Source: Chondrilla cf. caribensis (taxonomy: Eukaryota > Porifera > Demospongiae > Chondrillida > Chondrillidae). Taken from it: a stretch of DNA of 64,000 nt. The stretch lies in assembly GCA_964020155.1 (NCBI GenBank), contig OZ026567.1:3226850-3290849 (forward strand), read 5' to 3'. The notes under the pieces were generated by a model. That model saw only the letters and a list, made by a program, of their open reading frames with translations. It was not told the DNA's origin and searched no databases. The translations under genes were made by a program, and so were the position numbers. The number at the start of each line of letters is the position of its first letter. The stretch's first letter is position 1. Below, one piece after another: positions 1-13,156 of the stretch.

Positions 1-128
1 GTAATTACTATGCATATTATAATTCACGTGTAGACAGTACATATACATACTAGCCCAATGTGTGTGTATTAGTTGACGTCATGCAATTATTACACTGTCC
101 CATACATCCACAGACTATAACGTTATTA

Positions 129-2824
129 TTATTCTGTGCTTGTAGAATCTTCATCTGTGCTTGCTCCCTCTGGTTCAAGAACGTGGTAAATGCCCTCGTC
201 CTTTGTAGGATCTCGTTTCTTCTCAGGGAGACAGTCCTCCTGCCCACGGTGAGCGCCTTCTCTGTCAGTTGAACATGTACGGTCACTTCTGACTCCATTC
301 ACCTTCTTCTCAGGTACACTGTACACGTGTTCCTAAAATGTTGAATGTGAATTTTGCATACCTTTCACTTTCCGAAATTAAATGCCAGTCATACAGTTAG
401 ACTTTGGGATTATTTTGTACTCTTAGTAACAATGACAATGCCATACTATTATGTATGGTAAAGTATTTCTGTATACACTGTGTTTGGTGGTAAGGGGTTG
501 TATGAACTGCATAATTTGTTCACATTACCAATCAGAAAGGTGAACAGTGTAGCACGCTTTCCAAGATTTTTTCAGCATTAACATGTGCATACAAATACAT
601 CACACAGTTCTTTACATTATGGTTGTCAGCCAACCTACAACCCTCATTATTCCTCTATTTTGTGAAATGCATATGAAAGCATACTACTTCACCTGTACAT
701 GTCCTCATGGACATCTGCCTACATGACCTCTGTACCTTGCATACCTGGATAGATCACTACTGGATGCATCACACATGCTGGTCTTACCTCACTTGAAGAG
801 GTGGCAGTATCCAATCCTTCCTGAACCTCCTTGATGGTCACGGTTTCCCTTGTCTTTGTCCTGTTGGGCCCTCTCTCAGTGTTGTTGACACCACACGGTA
901 CATACCTGTCGTGGGTTTCTGTCAACCTGTTTTGCCCTTGGAAGCACACAGTACTGTAATCATGGCTGGTGACCGATAGCACCGACAGATCTGTAGCTAT
1001 AAAAGGAAGAGGTTGCAAAAAGATGTATGCATGTAATGAGCCATCCATGGGTTTGTACTGTACAAGATGGTGTTTGTCCTATAATGACGTCATCCTCCCC
1101 CTGAAAGGGACCATCTGTGTCTTGTTTGCTTGACCAAGACCTGTACTTCTCATTACTATCCCCATCCAACTATCGATCTATGTGCCTTTATACCTACACC
1201 TTTCTAGAAGTACATGTACGTACAGGTATGTTTGGTATTGTAGATGAAAATATGTGGATATCTTGAATGTTGAGGTTATTTTGATACACTAAGTGGATCA
1301 CAAAGGTACAGAATAACAGGTGTTGTAATTGGAAATTTTGTGAATTGTGTGTCTCACCAGGTGGACCGGGTGGAGGAGGGAGGGGCAGCCTTGCTGTTCT
1401 CTTAGTTCGTCTGGTCCTGTACAAAGCCACTGCCAGCACTGCCACAGTGAATCCAAGCACACACACCAGCAAGGACAGTATTGCTATTGCCGTGTAGTGA
1501 GGTATATCTTCTCTCTCTGTGGATCAGATGGGACTAGTGTTAGAAATGCTATGTTGGCCCTCACTGTGGTATTATATGCAGTCTGTTGTGTTGTTTGTGT
1601 TTGTTGTTTATGTTAGTCAACCGTAATTGTCATGTTGGTGGAACCCATTCTAACATAAGTAAACCATTTATTTTTCACATCACTTGACAAGTGTAGACTG
1701 TGTAGTTATAAACATATATTATGATAGGAACTTTGGGTTGTTGGAAGCGATTGCATAATTCAAGAACACAAAGTACTCACAGAAGTATTGGCTTGAGATG
1801 TACACACTCACCACGAGTTGTTTCTGATGATGAAGGTGTAGACTGAGTGATGTGTGGATATTCACTGACTGTTTTCGTGTGTGTGTTGTATGGACAGTCA
1901 TTGATTGTCTGTGTAACAGTTACAGTGTAGTTGGTTCCAGTAGCAGATGTTGGCGTCTTACCACGTACCCAGCAATTCTCCAGTGGTAAACAAATATCCT
2001 TGACCTGGAAGATGTGGATGTTACTGATGTTGAGTTCACAGCATATTTGGAATTAACTTTATTGTTAATCTAGTCATTTAGACATTTTTAACTAGACATA
2101 GCTTGGAATTTGGTAACTTAGCTGCTGGACAAGCAGCCTTTTAGATACAGTGGTTGTATCACTACTGAGCATAGCATTTAGAAGCTTACCATGCTGGACT
2201 TGATCACCAGTTCACCACACATTGACTCTAGTGTTGAGCACGTACATGTTATTTTGTCTAAAAAGGAACACATTGGTACAATTTTGTAATCAAATTATTG
2301 AACTAGAATCTCATTGAGATAAGTTTGAACACTTCTAACTTACAGTACGTACATGTAGAGTGGAACCTGTATGTAAATTGGGTAGATTTGCTGTACTTAT
2401 CCTTGAAATTGACACATTTCAAAAGGCCTAGGAGTCACTTGTAATAGATACATGGACCGTGAACAATTGAAATAGTGTAACACAAAAGGTACTTGTTTAT
2501 TCCTGTATACGCACGTGCATGAGTGTTAAACCTATGTAGTTTGCCTCATTAATTACAATCAAAACTGTAATTGATACATACATATTGACATTAGGTATTT
2601 TTGGATTAAATAGGAAGTTCCTCTCACCTTCAGCCTTTGAAGACAGTAACCAGATAGCCATGATAACTTTGAGACGGAATAATGAATACATCGCCAACAG
2701 GTATTCGGAGTGTACCTTCCAAGGTTCCCTGGTGTGACTCGAAGTTTCTTCTGATTTTGATACTTCTACCACTAGCTACACAACTGTAGGCTAGTATGTA
2801 GGATTCCACACCTAGTCTAGTGAC
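129..2824 (-). CDS. Kinase-less single-pass receptor-like protein, 5' end not found, one-base frameshift
   Basis: Exons read on the minus strand are 2824-2628, 2257-2190, 2004-1812, 1516-1358, 990-788 and 332-129 (stop TAA at 131-129). All have GT/AG borders. The first exons encode an extracellular region that could be a beta-sandwich of FN3 type (unproven), followed by a Cys-containing stretch and a Ser/Thr-rich stalk. Exon 1516-1358 holds one membrane segment, then basic residues and a proline run (PPPPGPPG) that could bind SH3 domains. The tail of about 135 residues has Tyr motifs (DYSTV, VYSV, IYHVL) and ends without any kinase. Exon 2824-2628 carries an in-frame TGA next to its donor. 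Removing one base of the TTT run at 2636-2638 both abolishes the stop and restores the phase to the next exon, so this is a one-base insertion or a sequencing error. No signal-peptide exon was found. The ectodomain does not resemble that of the neighbouring receptors. Confidence 0.6.
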
Positions 2825-4082
2825 CTGTGAATTACTATATGCACAGAATACAATAACAAGTGTTATTGTGTTATTGTAGTGCAGCAATAGTTTATTGTTA
2901 TTGTAGCATGTTGTCAGTTTCAATCTGCATTGATATGACTGGTATTATTTCAAAACGTTTTCATTTCACTTTTTATGGGATGACTTGCTCTTGTTTATGG
3001 GTAATCCAGGTCAACACAAGCACTGTTGACGACTTTCATAGTTGTAACTACCAATGGGGAGGCTTTAAATACTATGATCCCTGTTAATATTTGATTTTCA
3101 TGTGGAGTAGTAACAACTATATGGTAACAATGCTTGGCGATTGTTGATAGTGATATTACAGTACGTATATGCAGTGGTTGTATAGTACAAATGTTTTCTG
3201 TACACTGTTGGATCCATATTTTGTGAAGCAATGGATGTTTGAGTGCTCTTTTTGCTCACTCATTGTATGATATTATGTGTATGGATGTTATTGCTTGTCC
3301 ACTTCATGTGGTATCCAGTCCTGGCTAACTGTTGTGATAGGATTATTGTTAAATTGAATCAGTAGTGCTGTTTGTTGGTCCCTAAAGTGTCTTGGTAGAA
3401 CAACTATTGATATTAATCTTACAGAAACACGCCTCTATATTTTGTCCTGCTATGACAAGTTTGTGCATCTAGAGTAGTCAACATTATGCAACCAAGGTCA
3501 AAGGTTGTACAGTCAAATGGTCTGCTGCCAGATCCGTGTTTCCCTCCCCACCCCTGTGATTGTTTACTTTACACAGCCGTAAGCACCACATAGTTCAATC
3601 CAACTGGACTGGTCATTCTGTTGTGTATTGGTAAACACTGTCAGATGGATATTTTATTTCTCCCTGCTATGGTACACGCCACAGACAATGTACCGTCTTT
3701 CACAAATTTCTGTAGTTGACCACTTTAGCAATCTTCGGATATCCGTGCAACTTTCCACGAACATTGCCGCGGTTATCGAAAAATGGCTACTGCATTTATT
3801 TGACATATGTATGATCAGATGTTCACATTGTATCTAAGCATTACAATAATGACACAGTATGAATAATAATCAAAATATGAATAAACACAATTGCAAAATA
3901 CTGAAATGAATAATGCTAATAAAGATAATATAGTTCCCTAGTTACATACTACAGAGTATTCATGTGAAGAAATTACAACAACAACAAAACAACAACAACA
4001 ATAATAATAGCAATTATAACCAAGTTGATCTATCTATTGATGAACTGTCTTCAATCCAGTTAGTTTTTTCTTAATCCAGTTT
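2825..4082. other. Spacer between the first receptor and the pseudokinase gene
   Basis: No convincing gene was found. A short open stretch on the minus strand around 3570-3645 has an AG before it and a GT after it and encodes two Cys; it could be a missing 5' exon of the first receptor, but I cannot place it in frame. Bases about 3300-3560 resemble about 15510-15770, suggesting an old dispersed repeat. Confidence 0.4.
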
Positions 4083-7000
4083 TTATTTCTGCCTACCTAA
4101 TCGACCTTTGAATGGATTGAAATTCAATTTTCTGCTGACAGAGGACCCATTGGTAACAGGTGTACTCGCATAGATGGGAGAAGCACGCTCGTGAATAATC
4201 ATTGAGGTATGCGTTGCAGCATGAATACCGTCTACTGTTGGTAGTGTTATGTAGTCATACACTGGGGAGAGACATGGAATCAAAACATCTACACTCTCTT
4301 CCTCACTACGCTTAGTGATTTTAGAGGTTTGTGGTGTCATATTCAGAGTTCTGTTTTCTCTGCTACTCAAAATGTTGTAGTATCCGCTTGCATTTGTGTC
4401 TGTTTCCTCTGCTTTCTGTGTGAAAGGGATGCATTCATAGTTTTTTTGTACTTGGCAGGGGATTTCACATGGGACTTCATCATATTCACTCGACACAGTG
4501 TCTACATCATATTCACTCGCTGTAATGTCTTCTTCGTCTGTTCCTTGTTCACCAGACAACCATTGCTGGATACTTTGCTCACTCAAGGAATAATGAGCCT
4601 CTTCATCATCATCTTTATTGTCATCGTCTTCATTGTCTGATGCATTTGGCAGATATGCTTGTTTTCGCACATATGAGTAGTGTTTGCTGCCGTTTCCAAA
4701 TGGATTGTGTGGTCGGTACATTGCTTGCATATTTGGATATACGTGTACACCATTCTCAATAGGAGCTCCCACATAGAACCCATTTTGTATGTCTTCCTTG
4801 CTGTGTACATTCGCAAGTATATCAGTTTGTTGGAGGAATTGTTCAACTAATTTCCGAAATGTTGGCCTCCCTCGGTAACTAGGATTCCTGTACAGGGAGG
4901 CAAAAATCACTGTAAGTGAATACTAACTGACTACCATATACGTGACAGGAAATATGGGAAAGGAATAGGGATGGGTGATATACCAGTTATGCGGTAATAT
5001 CGTGATAATGATTTGCACGATTATCATATCGTGAGTGATTCCCAGCCCATGATATATTGTATTGACGATATATCGTGGTTGGTGTGAAGAAATAGTACTG
5101 CCATCCTCTGCACTCGAATTACTTGGGTATCTTTCTTCGGTTTAAAAGACCCTTCGCTGTAATTTTTATGGTCGTCAGCCGTTGCGCTCGAATTCCAGCC
5201 CATTTTCTACTTCTCTGCATTTTGAAATCGGCCATGTTTTCTCGCGTAATATAAATTATGATATAAATTCATTGTGGCGGTTACGCGTAATGACACATAT
5301 TATATCTATCGGAAGAGTGGTACATACTGGATATCAAAAATAAACTGTAGGGTTTTTTTGACATATTTTAGTTATTATTCTTATTATGTAAAACATCACG
5401 ATATTATCGATTATCGCGATATTTGCTGAACGATAATTGTATGTACTAAAAATTAGTATCGCTATGGGCTAGAAAGGAATTTATACAGGTGAATTGGCAA
5501 TTCATCACATGTCTAATGTGTATCAGATTTTTGTTAATGATGCAATCATATTTATATTCTGTTACATGGGTGTTTTTCATTTATCGCAAAGACCCTGCTG
5601 TGAGTATATGTGATGGCTCTCATGCAGAGGATCATCTTCCTGCATTATATATGTACATTTTGAGTACAGAGGTGATACATAATTTATGTTAATTTCCTTT
5701 AGCTTCGTGATTCAGGTTGAACATATTCAAAATGCAATCGCATTTATATATTATAATATATAATGTGTTCCTATGTGTAACCACAATGGTGAATTTATGT
5801 TATAATTTATATTGTGTGAAGATAATGGCTGATTTGAAATGCCGAGAATTACATATTGTGCTGGAATTCAAGCACAACAGCTTCAATGGTTATAATAACT
5901 TCAGCGTAGGTTTGTCTAAGCCCAAAGGAGATTTCCAAGTATAAGTTGAGTGTGGGGGGATGGCAGCCCAACTAGTTTTTCAACTCAAATTATTTGTTGT
6001 GCAGAGAAATTGATATTGATAATTGGTACTGCCAGGGAAATGCCATTTATGAAAAATAGGGAGCTATGAATGCCATTTAGGTTTGCTGTGACCCACTGTA
6101 TGAGTCATGTCATTACTATTATATGGAATCACACAAGAAAACAGAAATGCCTCATTTTCTTGAATGTGAAACTCTCCAAATGATCTACTCTCAATATATT
6201 CACGTGATACCAAAGTACAATTCCCATCTGATTCACAAGAGTGACACTTTTTGCAAAGTTGGTCACATATACTGGGTATATCCCAGTGTATATGAACACA
6301 TACACCCAGATGTACCAATTGATTAGTTGCCTATAATATCGATATCAGCTTGACACACTTCTTTTGCTATGAGCTAGCATATATTATAGCTTAGCATTTC
6401 CACCCCATTCTCTCCCATATGGTACAATTGAAAGTAAAGGCAGTGGCATTAATGTTTAACTGTATAGCTCCTTTCTGGTGAAAGGCGATGTTAACTCCTA
6501 TGACATCATTAAATGTCTGACATCTCACATAACATGCATGTACATGTTAAACATTCCATACTGAGAATTATACACATGCAATACACAAATCTGTCAGCAT
6601 TCTCACCAGCATTTGATCATCATTTTGTAAATGTCAATGGGACACCCAGGTGGTGGTGGATGACAGTAATGGTCACGATGTTTGCTTTCAATCTGTGATT
6701 TGATGTAAGATAATGTACTTTGAATATGAACCATGATCTTATTCAAAACTATAAATCCGAGTTCACTGTGGACATTTTCAGCTGTTTGTACGAAATATAA
6801 TATGTATCCCTGGATGAAAAAAGTGACTGACAGTGTTCACTAATTAAATAGAAGTGCCAAACAGTCAAATCAGATTTATCGCATTGAGGTCATATTGTTG
6901 TTAGTTTTATTGGGTCTGTAAAGCAGTTATGAAGATCTCCATAATTGATTCAATTATCGCATTTGTGAATAAAATTGGCTTATTTAATTTTGTGTCTAAT

Positions 7001-9241
7001 GAATTCTTTCATTGTTAAATACTTTTGGATTACGTGTTCAATAACTCAACCAATGATACATACATTGCAGGCAATCACTGATGTTATATTTGTACTTGTA
7101 CGATGTATGATGTGTGTTTTATAGATCAAGCTTCATATGTAGCTTCCATATGGTAAGCTTACTTGTTTTCGTGATAATCCCTCAAACGGTTTGTGTCCAA
7201 GTGACCATATCTCATACATAACCATCCCGTAGCTCCACACATCACTTTTAAGGTTATATCTTCTGTACACTATGGCCTCAGGTGCTGTCCACTCCAGCTG
7301 AATAGCATAACCTCCTTTGACTTCGTAATAGTCTTTATACTCCATGTTTCTTGCTAATTCAAATCCACTTATCTAAATTAATGAATAATATAACATGAAA
7401 TTAACAAATCATGGACATATGAACCAGGTTATTATGGTTTGCAGATTTTTTAGCCCCTATATCATTTTGATTTCAATTTTTAGTATGTAATGCTCGTCCG
7501 TGTAACCTCAACAATGAATTTATATAATAATTTTTATTATGTGATAAAAATGGTCGATTTTGAATCTCGACAATTAGAAATTGGGCTAGAATTTGTGTGC
7601 TGAAGCTCCGCCGAACGTATCAACTTCAGTGAAGGTTCTTCTGAACCTAAGAAAGATGCCCAAGTAATTCAAGTGCAGGGGCTTAATTAAGCACTTGAAG
7701 GAATTTAAGGCATTTAATCTTTGTCGTAAGTCTCACTTTGCATTGCAGGTCACTTGTAAGGAGTATGTTGCATGCTCGGAGGTCCCGATGAATGAACTTC
7801 TTTCTTGACAAATATTCCATTCCCTTCGCTATTTGAAAACAGAACTGTAACAAGCGATCCGGTGTACTGTGTATTCCTGACCTGCATGCACAGAAATTGT
7901 ATTATTCGGAACATACATGCCTGCTGTATGTATTTGTATGTATGTACTTAAGTATTCTATAATACATACTGTACGTTGCACCTATCATGTGTTTATAAAA
8001 CTCACATGTCTGTTCTGTTTGCCTTTAAATATGCACTTAAATTCCCATTCTGAGGTGACTCAGTCAAAATAATGACCTAGTATATGAATTAGATGTAGTG
8101 TAAGTTAGTTTTAGTCATAAGAGTAATTCATTACACCCCATTTTACTGTATGTATGCATTCATGCATCCATGCCTATACACATTAATTTTGTATATGTAT
8201 ATAAGTTTTTGTATGTGTCCGTGTGTGTATATGCATTCACTTAGTCTCATTGTATAGTTTTGTTGTCTAGATCAAAAAGAGTTCTGAAAGAATAATTTTG
8301 TGATATGTGCATTCAAGTGCATTGAATCTCACCTGCCTAGCAATTAATTTTGCACCATAGAAGGCCGCCACATGTTGGTTATCGAACTGGCTCAGTATGG
8401 CAGCTTCTTGTAAGAGGGCAATTCGTTTGCTACTGGGTGCTGTCACCTTCAGCATTTTGATAAGAACTGTATGTGCATGTCCTTTGGCCGGTTCCTCATA
8501 ATGACCCTGGTATGTTTGTGTGAATTCGTCTTCTTCAAGTAGTTTCCCATATTGCAGAGAAGCTGTAGTAATCCTCCGATTCAGCTCACTTATCTGCTTG
8601 CAAATTGCATGCTCCTCATTTGTTGGCATCCAGAATGTGTCTTCCTATAGTGACAGTATGTATATTATTTATGCAACGAAATAATAAACATATTATTGTT
8701 AGTAAATGGATGTAGACATAGCTACAATAAGGTGTGCAACAAGTGAAACATACACTTATATACATACAATACGGTTCATGGAAGAGTAAGGTGAACCATT
8801 AAATGCTAGAGGTTCACTGATAAAGTTTATCTGCTTTCTGTTAACGGATAAACTGTTAACTGTTAATGGATTAACAGTTAACTTAAAGTTAGTCTACCTA
8901 GAAAGTACATGGCGCCTTCTGAAGAGGTAGTATTTTGAGCAATTGTTTTAGACAACTGTTTTTATACAAATGTATTTGGCAGAGAAGCTGTAGTTAAGCA
9001 CTAAAGAAACCACAATCAAAAACTCGAGTATGTTTCCACTTGTTTCAGACATAACAAGTGATGTCATACAATTTACACTGGATACTGAATAACAGATTAA
9101 CTGTTAGCCGATTAACCACTAACAGATATTGCTTAGTTCTAACTGATATTCCGTTATTGCTAATGGTTAACTGATTACAGGGTTAAAGATGTTATTTTTT
9201 CTGTGATCTGTACCATACATATCCACACACACACACACACA

Positions 9242-9313
<72 letters not shown>

Positions 9314-12300
9314 GTTTCTTTCAATACATGTTCTGTGCCATATATAAAGTTGGTACTGCATTGTATGTATACTGCATTACTACAGTCATAATACACATAT
9401 ATGCATGTACTTGACATGAATTTATGTTATACTACAAATCTTACATCTGTACTGCTTGTTTTTCCCGACGGCCAGATGTTTACTATTGAATTGGTAAAAG
9501 ATGAGTCAGTGACAGCTAATGTATTTGCTATTGTTGTGTTTCCTGATTGTGGACCAAATTCTGGAATCCCCAAGACAGCCATATTCTGCTCTTCTGCCTT
9601 GCTTGGAGTTGAAATAGTTTGGTGCAAAACATCGGTTTGTGTTCCCTGGTGATGATAATGTGGTGATGGCAACTCTGAGTCCACTCCAGTAGTCTGTGGT
9701 CCCAAAGTCACATTCTCAGCATCAGGTATTGCTTCGGGTTGTGTTCCTTGGTAATGATAATGTGGTGATGGCAACTCTGAGTCCACTCCAGTAGTCTGTG
9801 GTCCCAAAGTCGCATTCTCAATGTCAGGTATTGCTTCGGTTTGTGTTCCCCAGTAATGATAATGTGACGACGGCAACTCTGAGTCCACTCCAGTAGTCTG
9901 TGGTCTAAAAATCACATTCTCAGCATCAGGTATTGCTTCACAGTTATCATCGCAATGACCTTCACTGGTGTGTCTCAATGAGTGTGTAGTTGAAGATCCT
10001 CTCTGGCCTGCATATTATATGAATATATACATAGATGCATATACATGGGTGTATGATGTAATATTTGTCAATTTCGATCGCACTATTTCTGTGCACAAAC
10101 AAATTCATTGATATGCACACGTGTATCTTGCACATGAATTGGAACAGATTGTGAACATATTGTATTATATGTATGTATATAATATATATACAGTACAGTG
10201 GCGGCCAAAAGTTACTGGACGATTTAAATATGGCAGCCGTCACCTATTTTAGCATATATGTATTTTTTTTTGAGGGACATCTTACTAGCATTTGAAATTA
10301 GCCTTGCTTCCAGCTAAATTGTACATTTTAATACGTTTTGCGAACTTACGTTTCCAAAAGATAAGAATTGTAAGTGTATGACCAAATTTAGAAAACCTGA
10401 AATTTTGCCATCAATAATATTTGACATTGCCTGAATGCAACTGATGGGAATTCAAAGTGATGAAAATTAAAGAATATATACAGAATGAGTTTTCACTTGA
10501 ATTGCTTGTGTACCTTGTTTGGAAATTTTTGGTCCAACCAGCTGGAACCCCTATGCCTATTATATTACATATATATATATATGAGACCTGCTCTGACATG
10601 CCTGAGATGACAAGTTGTTTGTTGTTGAGGACTCCGTATATCCTTAAAAACTACCTAATAGTATGCCTATGTACGTATATGTAATATAAGACCTGCCTAG
10701 ACCTGTCCAAGATTTTCAAATAGTTTGTGGTTTAGGACTTAGTATGAATATCATTAAAAGCTCACCTTTTTGCTTCTGTACGTAGCAGCCAATGGATGTC
10801 ACAAGGAGTAAGATGATAATCAGAGCAATGACAGGTACCACTCCACTGATGATCATGTTCACTGTAGAACAGTATTATGAATATAATAGTTGTTGATGCA
10901 TTAGGACACATCTCAATGCATCCACATACACAAACACTATTCTTAGCCCTGCTTAGTCAACGTGCATACTTAGTACACATTCATTCATATATGGAGTCTA
11001 AGGAAGACATTCCATGTATGTATACAGTTATCTGGTGGCTCAGTTTATTTAAGCTTTTCATTTGTAGTACTCCACCATTTTGAAGAAAAAATCCGTTGTC
11101 TTGTTTCCTACTTATATAGGCATGTTGGCATTAAGTTGTGTATAGTAGTATGTATGATGTAACTAGCTATGGGTTAGCTTGAACACTACAAGTGTAATTT
11201 GACCACTTTTGTATAATTTGATAGAACTTCACAGTTAATATTCGTACAGTTCTCTTATTGCAATTTGGTTTCAGTGACATAACCATATCCTTATCCAGCC
11301 ATGTCACTGTCCCATTGAGACCAGATATGTGAGAGTCCACTGTATGATATATTATATATATATATATACACGGTAGAAGCGCAGGTATAACATGTGAGAT
11401 TCGAGGGCGTCGACTAGAATTTGGTGGTTAAGGTGTTATGTAAACAATTAAGTCAAAGGTAGTGTGGGCGAGTCACACGCAATCCGCATGATGATCAGTG
11501 ACATTTCAAATGCACGCTATCAATTGTACGAATACACAGCAGCAACCGTACATTTTTCTCCCTTTATAGATCGAATATTATTAAAATGTTTCTTTGAGAA
11601 AGATTCGCGTATTCTTAAGCTTATTATGTACGAGAGACACCGTCGCACGAATTTCATATTTATGCTTACGTAATCCGACCCTCGTGACAGTAACGTGATC
11701 TGGAGGAGCATTCTGGGTTTTGAGCATAGTTGAACTTCTCGGAGAATGCGCAATTTTTAACTGCAGCCCAGAGCTACGTATGCGTCGGCATTAGGTAGAA
11801 GAAGGGTAAAGCTAACTTTTCACCGTATCGCTTGTTGAGATTCGCTTCCGTTGTCAACATGTGTCAGATTATGTTTTTCACCTCTTGCCACGAACCGACA
11901 AAAACCGTCATATCTCAGGAATGGAGGAAGAAATCAACAAGCGATGCGGTGAAAAGTTAGGTGTCATCACTGCGAATGTTTCGAGCTAGAAAGCTAAACT
12001 CGTGCCTTCCATCAAAAATTGCGCACTTCGATAAAAGCCTTTTTCATAGGTATGACGGCATGCCGAATATCTCCATCAAATGAGCAAAGTACGAAGCATC
12101 TAAGGGATTGAAACATAGTTAACACGTATTAGAAGCGTTCAAACTATTCTTTCCTGTAATAGACCGCTCTTGGAGGGATGGAAAGGCAGAAACAATAAGA
12201 GTAATTTTCCGGCGGCCATTTTGTTTACGGTACCGATCTCACATGTCATACCTGCGAGAGAAATGTTTGTTCCTGTCTCATTTTGGCAAAATGTCTTTAC

Positions 12301-13156
12301 AATACAAAGTGGGAACAAAGTCTGCCACATACTGTATTATACAGTGTATAAGTATAATATACACATACGTATCATGGTTTTGGCGTACCTAATGCAGTTG
12401 TAGCACGAGGATTGAACCTTGCTGTGATGATTGGACTTTTGTAGTACAAAGGAACAAAACATTCGTAAGTTCCATCTTCATTCCAGCATACTTCAGTTGC
12501 TAACACTGGTTTGTTATTGTCATCTCTCATAAGCAGTGGGATGTATGTTCCAGATTTGACGGGTTTATTCATTCTTATACCGAGTATGTCATGTTCCATC
12601 ACAAACACCTCCCGCTGTGTGATATCAATTTGATATCCAGATTCATTTTCTGTGTTTGCTATGGGCTGTATACTGACAGGGATGTTGTGAATGAGGCTGT
12701 ATCCCTTATTTCGATCCATTCTAGGTCTCTGGATGGTAATGTTGGTAATGTGTAAAGTAGTGACATTTTCGAATATTTCGTGTGCTGGAAACATCAGGTG
12801 GGTTAGTTGTCCACTGCAAAGAAATTTGAGTCCGGGAAAGAGCAATGTTGTCTTCTGAGGATGTGTTTGGACAATGTTTACATTGTAGCCATCAATTGAG
12901 TCTTCGTTGACAAATCCTTCCAGGCAGGTATCTCCTGAATCACCTGGAATTTGTAGTCAGCAGTAAAATATAGACTTATTGTGCTGGTTAAAGTGCCACT
13001 AGCTATCCTATATTGGCTAGCTTGTACATATTAATGCTGGTACACACAATCCACTCCAGGACCTATAGATGATGTGTATGAGTAGAAATCGATCTAACCT
13101 GTATAGGCCATTAGGCTGACTGTTGTGAAGACCAGAAGAACTTTTAGTGATTCCAT
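4083..13156 (-). CDS. Receptor tyrosine pseudokinase (GFE in place of DFG), 966 aa
   Basis: Ten exons: 13156-13099 (signal peptide), 12943-12389 (extracellular module), 10861-10766 (membrane segment), 10007-9445, 8644-8333, 8076-8006, 7881-7737, 7372-7163, 6692-6607, 4887-4083. They sum to 2901 bases and every phase agrees. Membrane segment at about residues 208-230; juxtamembrane region to about 424 with three 34-residue repeats; kinase fold about 440-715. The glycine loop has lost its glycines ([13 protein letters not shown]). The ATP lysine (VLIKMLK), alpha-C glutamate (LLQEAAI), HRDLRACN loop and APE are kept. The Mg-binding DFG reads GFE (ISGFELAR), so catalysis is probably lost or very weak. 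The 268-residue final exon gives the end of the C-lobe and an acidic tail with many Tyr motifs (YDEV, YECI, YNIL, YITL, YAST). The module has an extra Cys pair and is the most divergent in the array. It is not a decayed pseudogene: the whole 966-codon frame is open. Confidence 0.85.
4966..5471. mobile_element. Probable MITE rich in ATCG palindromes
   Basis: This lies in an intron of the pseudokinase gene. It begins TAGGGATGGGTGATAT and ends near CTATGGGCTAG. An inner inverted pair, TAATATCGTGAT near 4994 and its complement near 5398, supports a non-autonomous DNA element. There is no coding content. The outer ends match poorly and no target duplication was seen, so the borders are approximate. 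Confidence 0.4.
5740..5960. repeat. Diverged dispersed repeat, copy 1 (copy 2 at about 7490-7690)
   Basis: About 200 bases here resemble 7490-7690 in the same orientation. Both contain a GTGTAACC block, an ATGAATTTAT-like AT-rich block, an ATGGYYGATTT block and a closing CCAAGTA block. Both copies sit in introns of the pseudokinase gene. The class is unknown. Confidence 0.4.
9224..9311. repeat. (CA)n microsatellite
   Basis: This is an almost pure CA dinucleotide run with one TA interruption, in the intron between the juxtamembrane and N-lobe exons of the pseudokinase gene. ORFs across it are artefacts. Confidence 0.95.
9640..9950 (-). repeat. Three tandem 102-bp coding repeats (34 aa each) in the pseudokinase juxtamembrane region
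   Basis: The plus-strand block GATGGCAACTCTGAGTCC recurs at 9665, 9767 and, slightly changed, at 9869, an exact period of 102 bases. Each unit encodes [21 protein letters not shown] and HYHYxGTQ. The repeats lie just inside the membrane, contain one or two conserved tyrosines per unit, and stay in frame. No counterpart exists in the other receptors here. They may be a spacer or a docking array. Confidence 0.9.
11380..12256. mobile_element. Foldback DNA element, copy 1 (877 bp)
   Basis: The terminal inverted repeats are CGCAGGTATAACATGTGAGA on the left and the complement of CGCAGGTATGACATGTGAGA on the right. A second, internal inverted pair lies at about 11810-11837 (CTAACTTTTCACCG then CGCTTGTTGA) and 11936-11962. 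There is no transposase ORF, so it is non-autonomous. It sits in the intron between the extracellular module and the membrane exon of the pseudokinase gene. No clear target duplication was found. Confidence 0.85.

Noticed and set aside
1060..1169. Possible extra cytoplasmic exon of the first receptor
   Set aside because: An open frame follows an AG, but there is no good donor, and the flanking exons already join in phase without it.
3628..3837. Plus-strand ORF with a hydrophobic start, as a possible secreted peptide
   Set aside because: No splice context, conservation or neighbour supports it, and all recognisable receptor genes here are on the minus strand.
10195..10230. Tc1-like terminus CAGTGGCGGCCAAAAGTTAC
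   Set aside because: It resembles a Tc1/mariner end, but I found no partner end or transposase, so I do not call an element.
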